From: Pachyseris speciosa
Lineage: Eukaryota > Cnidaria > Anthozoa > Scleractinia > Pachyseridae
Assembly: GCA_016490735.1 (NCBI GenBank)
Contig: JAEMWC010000081.1
Span: forward strand, 241,001-305,000
DNA: 64,000 nt
Direction: 5' to 3'
The notes beneath the pieces were generated by a model, which did not search any database, was not told where the DNA came from, and worked only from the letters and a program-made list of their open reading frames with translations. Shown piece after piece: positions 13,340 to 23,541 of this stretch. The translations under genes and the position numbers were made by a program. How positions within the stretch are numbered: the first letter of the stretch is position 1; each line of letters begins with the position of its first letter.

Positions 13340-16300
13340 CGTTCCTACGCTTCGAGTATCCACGACTAAAAATGAGGCAGCCAATGTTATAGATAAAGAT
13401 AAAGCCGGGTGGATTTCCAGCAAAACCGGCCACATGTTGTCAGGACTATAGCGTCACCAACATTTCGCAGTTTGCAAAGGATTATGGACAGTTGAATTAA
13501 TTGAATACCCTCGCTGCTCATAACAGCAACTTTACTCCGCCTCTTACAAATCTGCTCCGGGTCCAATTCTCAACTGAATCTCAGTTTTTGCTGAAATTTT
13601 CAGCCATTTCTTGACCACTTGTACGAATAAACACTTTCCCCTTTTCTCAGGTATCAGTTAATAAGTGATGGGTTCCTTGTTTATGTATCAGTTGTGATCA
13701 GTTGTTAAGGTGGGGTTCTACGTGAATTGGAGTGAAATTTTAAGGAGTTTAAAGAAGGGTTAACATGTAAAAAAAAATTTTAAAACACCACCAGACAGTT
13801 GACACCCCACAAGGGCACTGCAGGTTGCTGGGGAACTGCTTTGGTGTCCACCTACTAATTTTCAACTTCAAATTCCAATTTGAAACCTTCATTAAATCTT
13901 CAATATTTCCTATTTCCCTAAATTTAACTAATCCTTTGACAAAAATCATCTCTTCCCAAATATACCAAAAATTCCAAAAATTCACAAAATATCACACAAC
14001 ATAGCTTCGTGAAATGAACGTAGGGATTTTGATTGCTTAGAATGTGAACGAGATATTAACGTTAAATTCATGTTCAGCGCCGACAATAAAACGGTGTTCG
14101 GGTGTACCAGCAATGATGGCTTCCTAGTTATGATATAAGGGTCTGTAAGTTGTCAATCTCATCGTCAATAGATGAGCTCGGGAGCGGGGCCTATTAGGCT
14201 CGGCAAGTAGGTATCCATGGCAACCCTAGAATCCGGAAAGGATTTGCTTGTAACCAGCAGCAGCAGCAAGCGACAGTCATGAAACATGATGCATGCCCCT
14301 GAGACCTCCCCATAGGTCACAAACACCCACGGGACAAACCGCTGACTGCATTGGCTTGAGATTGACTTTGCCAGGAGCGCATGACTTTTGCCTAGATTAC
14401 ATTTTGTCACATAAAAGAGCGACATTCCGCTTAGGCCATCAGTTAAACCCAAACTCGACCTCTTTTATTCCTTCAGCCTTGCGATCTCAGCAAAACCAAA
14501 AAAAGTTCCAAGACGACGTTAAGTCACGTGGTCTATGGTTTCCCAGTGAATGAACACATATCATGATCACGGTCTCGTTATTTAAAGATACGTCATAACT
14601 GACTGCAGAAAAAACTTTCGAGAATTCAGTATAAAATTTTGAATTCAATAAAAAAAAATAATTAGTTTTCTGTATTTTAAGGGCCACAGGGTAAACTACT
14701 GGGGCACCAAAAATTGTGTTTTTACCCATTAAAGTTATTGTTGTTGTTGTTTTTGAAAATTAAATTCGCAGGTATTCAATCCATTAGAGACAGCACGTAT
14801 TGGATACCTAAGAGTTTAACCCAAAAGATCAGTAAATAGCCGCCAACCCCTTGCCATTTTCAGATGTGACGGATCAGCGTTGATTCTAGACCTTTGCAAT
14901 AGTAATATTACGAACTTAATCATTTTTATCGGCATGTCTATTTTTTGATCACTTTTGTTAGCCGGTGAGTCGCCGGTGCTTCCAGCCAATACTGATCAAT
15001 ACTGGTAACATTTGGTGGAGTCTCTAACTGAACAAATTCCCTTGCAGTCTGGGATTTTCCAGACACATAAAAGCTGAAGTTAGCATAAATCCTAAGTATT
15101 GCATTGCAAAGATGGACCTTTATGTCTTTAAAATATCGAGGATTCATTGTACAGCCACACTCAGCAGTTTTCTTTCGGTGGAATAACTGATTGTAAGTGT
15201 TTTGGAGCGATAAATGTAAATGATTAGAAGAAGGAAATAATGCCAGCTTGCATTTCTTGGAAGCCACGACATAGGCGCGAAAACTCAAGGAATAAATTTT
15301 ATGTTCTTAAAAGTAATGAGACTAAAGAATCTCAACCAGCGATCAGTGACAACTTTAGCATGGCTCTTCCGGCATTTTATGACTTTCATATTGCCGCTTT
15401 GACGCTAAAATTGAAAATGTCTTTTGTTTTGCGTTTTCCGCGGAAAGTTTTTCAGGTTAAAAGGGTATTTGAACAGAAGGGACTGCATTAGCTCTCAAAA
15501 TCGGATCATTATCAGCATCTGGGCTGAGTCCCCTTTGAAAAATACTATTTGCTGGGCTATAGAATGACGATTAGCGAACGCAGAAAACAAACATTCAGTG
15601 TTCTTCCAAATATAGCATCAGTGTTTTGGAAGTATATTTGCAGTTAACGGCCTTTTTTCGGTAAAACAGATTATGCTGTTATCAAAGCCTAACTTGGTTA
15701 TCAATTGATTTGTGTGGAATCAGATTTTGTGTTGGCATACGATCAGAAATAAATTTTGCATGAATAGCAAGGTTTTCTTTCGCTAAGAAAAACAAACAAA
15801 AGCGTCAGTCACCGTTCCGTAACATTCTTTAAAAGAAAATTCCTGACCATTTCGACTCCTCAATAAGCAAAACTACTAAGTAATGATCACCGTATGTTGT
15901 ACTTACAGTTAAATAAAGTCAAGATTCTCTCCTTTTGTCTTTCAGCTTACTTGATGTGGAAGTTGAGTGAAGAATACCAGTTGAGTCTCTCTCATGTGCT
16001 AATATGACCGTCGTTAACAAAGCCTTTAATTTTTCATTGACTGCATTTATCCGCAAAAGGGAACGCCCTCGCCAATTCAAAACCCTTGCTGTGGCAAAAA
16101 GAGGGAAATTAATGGCCCGTGGTTTTTAGAAAGAAATGGCTATTCAACGCATTAACTTACCTTGGTATTATTAGCATTTTTGTATGCTTGGCATGCGTTT
16201 CAGTCATCAGTGTTTGAATCACGAGCTCCGCTTGTCACGAACGCCGCAGGTGATTATTCAAGAAGACCATGCAGTCCATGCACATGAGCTTCCGAACAAG

Positions 16301-16800
16301 CTCACGTCATAGTTAAATTTGGCTATTTTTTCTGATTTAGGAGAAGTCAGGCGTAAAGTAGTAAGTTGGGGTTATTTCAAGAAACCTTGAAAAGGCCCCC
16401 TAAAAGGTTCTTGCTCCTTTTTTTGTGGGCGGGGGTAAGTGGGCTTAAAATTTTGTTTTTGCTAAAGAAGTCCTCACGTTTCCCTTTTTTAGCCTTATAA
16501 ACTCACTAAGGTCGTTTCAGTCGAGTTTAACACGCTAAGTGGTACCAAACCACAGGTTTTAACCCCCTAGAAGGCTCATTCATGACACCCTCACTTATTT
16601 GGGAGTTCCCTCCCACATCGTGCATCTCACTGTGTCGGCTGACGAAAGACGTAATTTAATTCTCGTCGGGGGTCGCTTTTTGGCGAAGAGATATATAGAA
16701 TCTAGGCTCGTTTTCCGTTTTTTCACTCATTGGGGTTCAGAAAATCCTCCTTCCCTGAAACAGCTTCTGTCGCTTTTGCTTTCGCGAAATAAAATGTATT
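13340..16800. other. no gene recognised
   Basis: No supported gene. Several AT-rich open frames (for example 13749-13985 minus, 14938-15288 minus) show no domain, splice context or codon character. Confidence 0.4.
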
Positions 16801-16931
16801 AGTATAATTATTGGTGTAATTATTAATGATTACTTTAGGTTTAGATTCTTGTTTCAGATTAGCTTAGGGAGGGCCATAATGTAAACTACCGAGTCATCAG
16901 TAATCGATGTTACCCTCGTTTAATAAAGTGC

Positions 16932-16994
<63 letters not shown>
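16800..16994 (+). mobile_element. probable LINE 3' tail with (ATT)n
   Basis: An AATAAAGTG sequence passes directly into a long (ATT)n run (16936-16993), the same layout as the simple-repeat tails at the 3' ends of the L2-like elements at 27.7 and 41.6 kb, here on the plus strand. No RT coding sequence is left upstream, so this would be a short 3' fragment. Confidence 0.4.
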
Positions 16995-17439
16995 CTCTTT
17001 TATCACAGTCTTTGCTGATGTTCTGTAATAATAATTATTAATTTTGTTATTTATTTATTTATTTCACTTGTTTTGTTAAATCTTGATATGTGAAAATTTA
17101 CACATGCCATGTTCATTATATTATCCTACACCTTTTTATCCTTCACTGGGAGGTATTTGTCCTGTGCGGAAAGGACGGAGATGCTCGTCATCTGCTTCAA
17201 GGGTGTAAATTATGGGATAGTTTATACCATTTAGAGTGCTCATGTACCATCCTCAAAGAATAAAACATGGCTGACAATGGTTGTAAATAACAGCTGATTT
17301 CAATCATTTGATCTCAATGTCTTAACGACCATTTTTGACGTACGAATCATTATAGTTCTTATCTGTCGGTCTGCTCTCATTTATATACCTGGTATCTTCA
17401 CGGGTTCAAATCGAAGTTCGACCAAAGCTTAAATCGTCA

Positions 17440-17715
17440 TTGTGTCCCCGCCCTCTGGTCACGGAAGACTCTCTAGGGGATTTTAGCAGTGACCTAAGCA
17501 CTAGTGTAAGCTCCTGTTCCCCCTCCCAGCTACCCACTCCACCATGGACACCAACCCCCCCCCCCCCTGCCCTTGAAAAAAAGAACAGGGTTTCTGTAAA
17601 ACGGAAGCAGGAGTCAGTCCACCCGGATTACGGTGCCAGCGCTTGCATTTTCTTAGAGTTCGCGTGGAATTTAAGTTTCCTTTGCATCACTAAAGACAAC
17701 CAAGCCTCAGCATAA
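17440..17715 (+). CDS. weak candidate exon, Ser/Pro-rich protein
   Basis: Frame open from about 17357 to the TAA at 17713. Composition is protein-like: a Ser-rich acidic stretch (EDSLGDFSSDLSTSVSS), Pro-rich (TPPWTPTPPPP) and basic (KKNRVSVKRKQE). No ATG, no clear acceptor and no family recognised. A poly-C run inside makes the frame sensitive to sequencing length errors. It may be a coding exon of an unplaced plus-strand gene or chance. Confidence 0.25.
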   Translation: MCPRPLVTEDSLGDFSSDLSTSVSSCSPSQLPTPPWTPTPPPPALEKKNRVSVKRKQESVHPDYGASACIFLEFAWNLSFLCITKDNQASA

Positions 17716-19050
17716 CAATTTTCCATTGCTTTCAGCGAGACCAGCATGTAAATTTAAAAAAATTTAATATCAATTTCATCGTCGACCTTTCAAAGGGATT
17801 TTGTCGCAGCGGTGTTTAACGACGTTCTGTCAAAATCAGTTGGAAGTTGTCAATACGAGCAAATAAAAACGGATTATGAATAATTATCGAAGAACGCACT
17901 ACCTTAAACGGCCCTTGCATTTTTCCCACTTACAACCCATTTCTATCCCCAAAGCCATAATTAGTTTTGATGAACTAGTACAGTAACTAGCATAGTATGT
18001 TTCAACCAAACTGGACCGTCATCGTTCACATATCTCCATTGAAGTATGTCTTACTTATGGCCTAATAGCTGCCGAAAGTCCTTCAGTAAACCATAATTTC
18101 ATTAAAAATTCAGTAATGTTTAATGCCATTAACCTCTATTGAATTGGGCATTATTTTTAAAAGCTTCTAAAGATAATACATGCTGTGGAAAGGATTAAAT
18201 GAAAATCAAATTGCGCTATCAGGTTTCAATTCAGGTGCTTATCTCCCTGATAGAACCAAAAAATTCTAAGGAATTATCAGGGACCGTGCAGGTGGAGGGG
18301 CCGGGGGGCCAAAGCCCCCCCACTTTTTGTGGAAAAAAAATGTATTAAGTAAAAGACATATCCAAAGAAAGTACTTTCACTGGATAATAGCGCTTGGCTT
18401 AAGATATAAGTCCTAGAGATAAGGACCTCGCATGAAATCATCCAAATTTATGATTGGTTCTTTTCGATCCTGTCTCATGGAATAAATTTGAAAACCACTA
18501 TCTTTGCAATTCATACACTGAGTTGTAGTCTTCTGTTGGTGATTGAATGGGGTTGACAGACCAACGCGACTCCTGCTGTGTACCCATTGTGTAAAACAAG
18601 CATATCTTTAAGCGATTTTCCTTTTTTATAAGTAATGGTAGTTCTCAGTAATGGTTGTTCTTGTATTAGCAGCCATTCGTCCATTAAGTATGTTTTTCAA
18701 ACATGGTAACGATGATTGAAATTGCGTCACGAAGGGTAGAAGCTTCTTGTACGTTCTCTGTTTCTGTGTTACGGCTGTTTTTCTGTCCGTATACTCAACT
18801 TCTGAGAGTAACTGCTCTACCATTTTCTCAGGGTAACTTCTATAGACGGTCGTCCTAGATATAAGGCGCGTTTTAAAGTTTTCTATGTTGTCTGTGAAAG
18901 TAACTCTCGAAGAGTTACTTAAGAAAGGCCCAAAGAAAAGACTCTAGAAAGGTTCAGTAATTTAACAATACTAAACACTCACAAAGACAGAACAGACAAA
19001 TTGCGGACGTGGTAAATAAATTTGTTTGTCGAGTGAACGATAATCGAAAC
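17716..19050. other. no gene recognised
   Basis: Non-coding. At 18275-18335 a G-rich/C-rich snippet (GGCCGGGGGGCCAAAGCCCC) resembles one end of a repeat, but I see no partner end. Confidence 0.4.
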
Positions 19051-19054
19051 AGGA

Positions 19055-19425
19055 ATTTCGGTACATCCCAGAAAAATTGGGTGGGGGTGTGCGGCCCGCT
19101 TCCTGAAATCCTTACGGCTCTATTTCAGACCAAAATCTGGGATTTTCCCTACCCTATTTCAGACCTGACTAAAAATTCGATACCCTATTTCAGACCTAAT
19201 TCACGTACATGGTTGGCGTAAGGATAACTAAAAGACGAAAAAGAAGGGCTTTTGTTGATGGTCTTATCTTCTAAAAAAAGATAGCCAATTCAAGACTAGA
19301 GTGCACAAACCATATCCTATTTCAGACCAAAATGGTCAAAATCGATACCCTATTTCAGACCAAAAAGGCTAAAAAACCATACCCTTATAGCCAATATAAG
19401 GGAGTACCCCTCTCCGGGGTTATGA
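19055..19425. repeat. dispersed repeat with five CTATTTCAGACC motifs
   Basis: The motif CTATTTCAGACC (usually TACCCTATTTCAGACC) occurs five times in direct orientation with uneven spacing (about 19117, 19161, 19182, 19317 and 19347), ending near GGGAGTACCCCTCTCCGGGG. I recognise this pattern as a common cnidarian repeat. No ORF, and class uncertain, possibly a DNA-transposon derivative. Confidence 0.6.
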
Positions 19426-19663
19426 TTACTATACCTTCGTTTGCAGATTACGTTAAGTGTGACTACAAAGTTTATTTTGTCACTAACCCCTTTCTCTAAA
19501 TGCTTGAATTGAGTTGAAAAGTGGAGAAAAGGATATCACTTGATCACTTTGAGTTAATAATTTATGCTAATTGCTGGCAAAAGTTTATGAATTAAACGGA
19601 ATTATATGCGTTTTAATTATTTTTAGAGTTAGTCTCCTTCCCTCACTTGTAGACACGGGAGTC

Positions 19664-19760
19664 GCCGCCCCCCCCCCCCCCCCTCCCTCCCCCCACTTTA
19701 AAAACTGCTCCGCGGGCCCTGATAATTCGTCTGCCCCCCGGGCAAAAATCTCCCCCGCGG
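19664..19760. repeat. C-rich low-complexity tract
   Basis: A run of about 14 C (19670-19683) followed by more C-rich sequence. Open frames on both strands here are low-complexity artefacts. Confidence 0.7.
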
Positions 19761-19839
19761 GAGGAAACCCCTCCGGGGATGAACTATCCCCTGCTTTCAT
19801 GTAAACGAAGCCTGGCCCAACTAATACTCCTTGCACTCC

Positions 19840-21070
19840 AAGCCGTCCTATCTAAACCACAGCAAATATGCTGGTAGGGCATGCTTGATCAAGATGTTTT
19901 AGTAGGATCAATGGCCGACACTGCCGATGGCTAACGATCGCCAAGATTGAAAACGCGACATAACTCGTCTGTCTGACAAGGGTACAGCAATGGGAAAACG
20001 GCGGGATTACGAACAAGAAAGAATAGACTGAAAAACTAAAAAAAACCGTTTAAATTTAATCCATCTCCCTGTAAACTAGACTGTAAAAGAGTATTAAGAT
20101 CATAATATTTAACTTATGCCCAGCAACCGCTTGGAATTTCTTTGATCAACATATTCTGTAACCGTATCACTTCGGCCAAGAGTAAAATGAACACATACAA
20201 CGTATCACAAAGTTCAGAATACAAGCCTCCTCTCCATATTCCTTTCAAACTTTCTAAGGTCCTTCTGTTAAGAGGACTTCTTTTCGGGGGCTTCGAGAAA
20301 AGAAATAGCTTTTTAAACACTAAGGTGCGCGTAGCATTCTGAAATCCTTACCCTGACTACATTGCAATCTTTTTTCATTCCAAGATTTAGGGTGACTTGT
20401 ATTTGTGGCAGTGCTGGTGTTCTGAATGAAATGGTACTTGCAGGTGTTTTAAGATTATGTTGCTAACAAATCAAATCACTGAAACCTCGTGGGTGCTGCT
20501 CTGAAAGAAGTTGTCCAAGTGTTTCAACTGGGAGAGAAATTGTGAGATTGTCTTTTCCAAACTGATCGCTGTTATTCTGGCACTGTTCAAGGAGCTGTCA
20601 AACGCGGTGCAACCTTCTCATTTCGTGGATGAAATTGTGAATTGTCAAAATACTACCGAGCACTACTTTCTGCAGTGCTCGTTATTGTGCTGTAGAACGT
20701 TACTATCTTGAGCAGAGCAGGACTTTCCAGTGGAGATATTTACGATGTGGACGAATGCTTACAAAGCAGCAAGTCCCGTGGTACAGTTCGGAATCCTATA
20801 TATTTCTTTTCAGTTTGTGGACGCTATCTGTGGACACCATCTTCATTATGAGTGATTTACAGCGGCGATGTTTTTGCTTCGTTTTGCTTCAACAGTTGTT
20901 TTAAGGTTCTTTCTTCATCACTCCGTAAGCCAAGGGGTTACGAAGTAAAGGCAAGCCTACTTTTTCAGATATTTAATTCAAGAAAAATAGGACTTGCTTT
21001 CTTCCACTTTAGCCCAATTCAGAGGCATTAAAAGCAATTCAAGCTCCCGACACTGCGTTCTACTCGACAT
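19840..21070. other. no gene recognised
   Basis: No coding exon, RNA gene or clear repeat. Open frames at 20114-20342 overlap on opposite strands. Confidence 0.4.
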
Positions 21071-21074
21071 TCAG

Positions 21075-21317
21075 CAGGGCCCAGTTGTTCAAAGAACGAT
21101 TAAGCTAACCCCGGGTTAGACTTAACTATGAGTCCAGTTTAGTTACTGTTCAATAAACATTTTTAAAAGATTTTCACCCGTAAGTTTTGACTGGAATTAA
21201 ACTTTACTTTGAGCGTAAAATTTGATTTAGAAAGCCTACTCAATGAGCGAGATGAAAACTTCAGTTGACTCCTGATCCTAGGTTAGCGTTAATCGGCTTT
21301 CGAAAAACGGGGCCCTG
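21075..21317. mobile_element. MITE with CAGGGCCC ends
   Basis: Imperfect terminal inverted repeats of about 40 bp. The left end reads CAGGGCCCAGTTGTTCAAAG then ATTAAGCTAACCC; the right end is the complement of CAGGGCCCCGTTTTTCGAAA then GATTAACGCTAACC. No ORF. It abuts, and shares its last bases with, the next element. Confidence 0.7.
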
Positions 21318-21532
21318 GCGCGCGTTTCTCAAAACTCCGAAAAGACATTTCGGGCCCGGGAAGAATTTCTATCGATTGTTACCACTGAACAAACTAGCCC
21401 AGTGCATTTCTCATTTTGCAGCGTGCTTTCTTGAAATGTTGTTAAATTGAATTTCTGGTAATAAACCTAATGGACGTAAAAAGTTTTCCGGGCCCGAAAC
21501 GTTTTCTGTAGTTTCGAGAAACGCACGCCTGG
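21314..21532. mobile_element. MITE with GCGTTTCTC/CGGGCCCGG arms
   Basis: Inverted arms of about 45 bp at 21314-21358 and 21488-21532. Both arms contain GCGTTTCTC near the outside and TTTCGGGCCCGG inside. No coding capacity. It lies back-to-back with the CAGGGCCC element, suggesting sequential insertion. Confidence 0.65.
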
Positions 21533-22104
21533 CCTCTTACCGCTCATTGATAGCCTCGTAGCTTTTGGATTTAATTCAATGCGATTTTGCTAGTTTTACC
21601 GGGCCTGAAGTACATTCGACACGTGAAACGTGATGGATAAACTAAGCCAAAGAAATACAAACATTCATGACACCCTCACCGTGATAAAAATAATTTGGAT
21701 AATTATCATAATTATGATTCAAAACCCCAATGTGGTCAATTCTATTCGCACTAACACTTCACTGGGACTTTATATATATTGAAGAGTACACCCCAAATTA
21801 CAAAACTATACAAATCTTGCAGCTGTACGCTTGCTTGAATAAAGATACATTTTTCAGAAAATACCCTGCACAGACATGATATAAAAATAATGCAAAAATA
21901 GCAACCTGTGAGGTTTGGATTTCTTTTTTTCGGCTCTCTTGCTTTATATTACAAGCATTCGTAAGGATTTTCCACAAATCCTTGAAAGAATATAGCGACA
22001 CAAAAATAACTTTATATATATAAGAGTATATGAAAGTTTAGAAGCCCGTTGGTATGGTTGTCGTTACATGGCGCCACGTCACGCAATCAACAATTTAGGG
22101 AGCT

Positions 22105-22575
22105 TTGGTGAGGACGACGGCGACGGCAAGGAAACGGAACATCAAAATATAACTTCTCGTAAAATCTGGCAACTCTTTCGCGATTATTCATATTTAGTTA
22201 ACTTGGAAAATGCTAGCGAACTATCCAGGGATCAACTGACTGGGAACGGGAAAAATAAAGAAAAATGCACAAGTGCTCGGCAAAATCCGACATTTGGTCA
22301 TTTCACGTTGTTTTGCAAACGACGGCAAAGAAATGTACCAAAATGTAAAACGCACGTGCAGAGCCACCGTTTTTGCTCATCAAACCTATAGGGCGTATGC
22401 ACGTTACGTCATCACCGCCATGTTGGTGTACCGTGAACAAAAGATTTCAGGCGAGCTTCTTTGGTTATTGTCCACCAACATGGCCGCCAACCCAGTGTCA
22501 TTTGAATCTCCGGAGACTGGTTGCATACCCCCTATAGTTTTGTAGTGTTCTCGTTGCCGTCGCCGTCGTCGAGTC
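22105..22575. mobile_element. GACGACGGCGACGGCAA repeat, split by a nested MITE
   Basis: The sequence GACGACGGCGACGGCAAGGA at 22112 reappears as its complement at 22550-22571 (GTTGCCGTCGCCGTCGTC), forming inverted ends. I know this GC-rich motif as common in coral genomes. The hairpin MITE at 22391-22532 lies inside, so this element inserted first. Confidence 0.55.
22387..22536. mobile_element. hairpin MITE, ATGGCGGC family, copy 2
   Basis: Flanked by TATA on both sides (22387-22390, 22533-22536). Inverted ends GGGCGTATGCA and the complement of GGGGGTATGCAACC, with internal inverted blocks CACCGCCATGTTGGTG and CACCAACATGGCCGCC. The whole element can fold into one long hairpin. Inverted relative to copy 1 at 905-1055. 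Confidence 0.7.
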
Positions 22576-22579
22576 AACA

Positions 22580-23160
22580 GCCTACAAATAGAGCATTGGT
22601 TATCTTAAAAACGAAGAAAATATATTAACAATAACTTATTTTAAAATACCTTTTAAGAGATGCAGAAGCAGCATCGATAATTCACAGTTGCCACCTTTTG
22701 CCCACAAGAAACCGTTTAAAAAAGGTTTCAGGTACAAAAGCTATTTCATACAAAACTCGGAACTATGCTTGCCGCAAAATCGATTTGAAATACTACAATA
22801 TAAAATGCAACGCTGGTAGAAAACGTTGAAGAATCGTGCCTGCCCCCTGTAAATATCGTATCAGCTGTATAAATTAATAAAAACTGACTGTGAAACAAAA
22901 TTACCACTGAGTACATTTTTTCAGCTTTACTGGGACGCTTTCGACAGAAGTGTACACGGGAAGGACAGAGAAAGCATTGTCGCACCATTTCTGCCGCTTC
23001 TCTGGAGCATATATTCATGTGTCTTGTGCACAAATACTCCCCGGCGAGACTTCATGATCGCAGGCGCGTTTCCTGACCAGGAGGCGTGTTTCTGTAAGAC
23101 GTGGCCGTCGAATGCTTTCAACTTCAACATGAAACATCCATTTCTCGCCTGATCATGGTG
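22580..23160 (-). other. probable 3' UTR of the RhoGAP gene
   Basis: Follows the last stop codons of the minus-strand gene (23475 or 23161). No coding frame on either strand that fits. I did not find a convincing AATAAA in the expected place, so the polyadenylation site is not defined. Confidence 0.4.
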
Positions 23161-23541
23161 TTACCTTGTGACAGTATAATATCCACTCCGCACAGATTTC
23201 TCACGTTGCGGACCATATGTCCTTGGATCTGTGCCATTCGATCGTGTTCTATATGCCCCATGGGTTTCATCGATCGAGCTATTGTGACTTTGCTCCGGAG
23301 GCCTGTTGGGGCTCTCCGACGCAGCATCAGCATCATTCTCGTCTCCCAGAGAACGCCGACGTCTGCGCATGGCAGCTCTCTGTGCGGCTGCTCTCTGCGC
23401 CTGTCCTGATATATCAGACTGCTGACGAGACAACTGTAAGTGGCGCTCACTGTGCATCTCTTCCAACAGCTCTGCTATGTGCTGAGCATCCTTCTCCAGC
23501 TTCCGCTGTGTCTGCGATCCTCTGGCGTCCCTCGGGCCATC
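23161..23541 (-). CDS. ARHGAP21/23: alternative C-terminal frame of the RhoGAP gene
   Basis: Open for 126 codons from just after a TAG at 23542-23544 to TAA at 23161, overlapping the main frame by 67 nt. It reads like a continuation of the protein: a charged helical segment ([20 protein letters not shown]), an Arg cluster (MRRRRRSLGDEND), then polar tail. It needs a frame change to join the main ORF: a small unrecognised intron, a sequence error, or an allele-level frameshift. Confidence 0.5.
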   Translation of the reverse strand, partial: DGPRDARGSQTQRKLEKDAQHIAELLEEMHSERHLQLSRQQSDISGQAQRAAAQRAAMRRRRRSLGDENDADAASESPNRPPEQSHNSSIDETHGAYRTRSNGTDPRTYGPQREKSVRSGYYTVTR

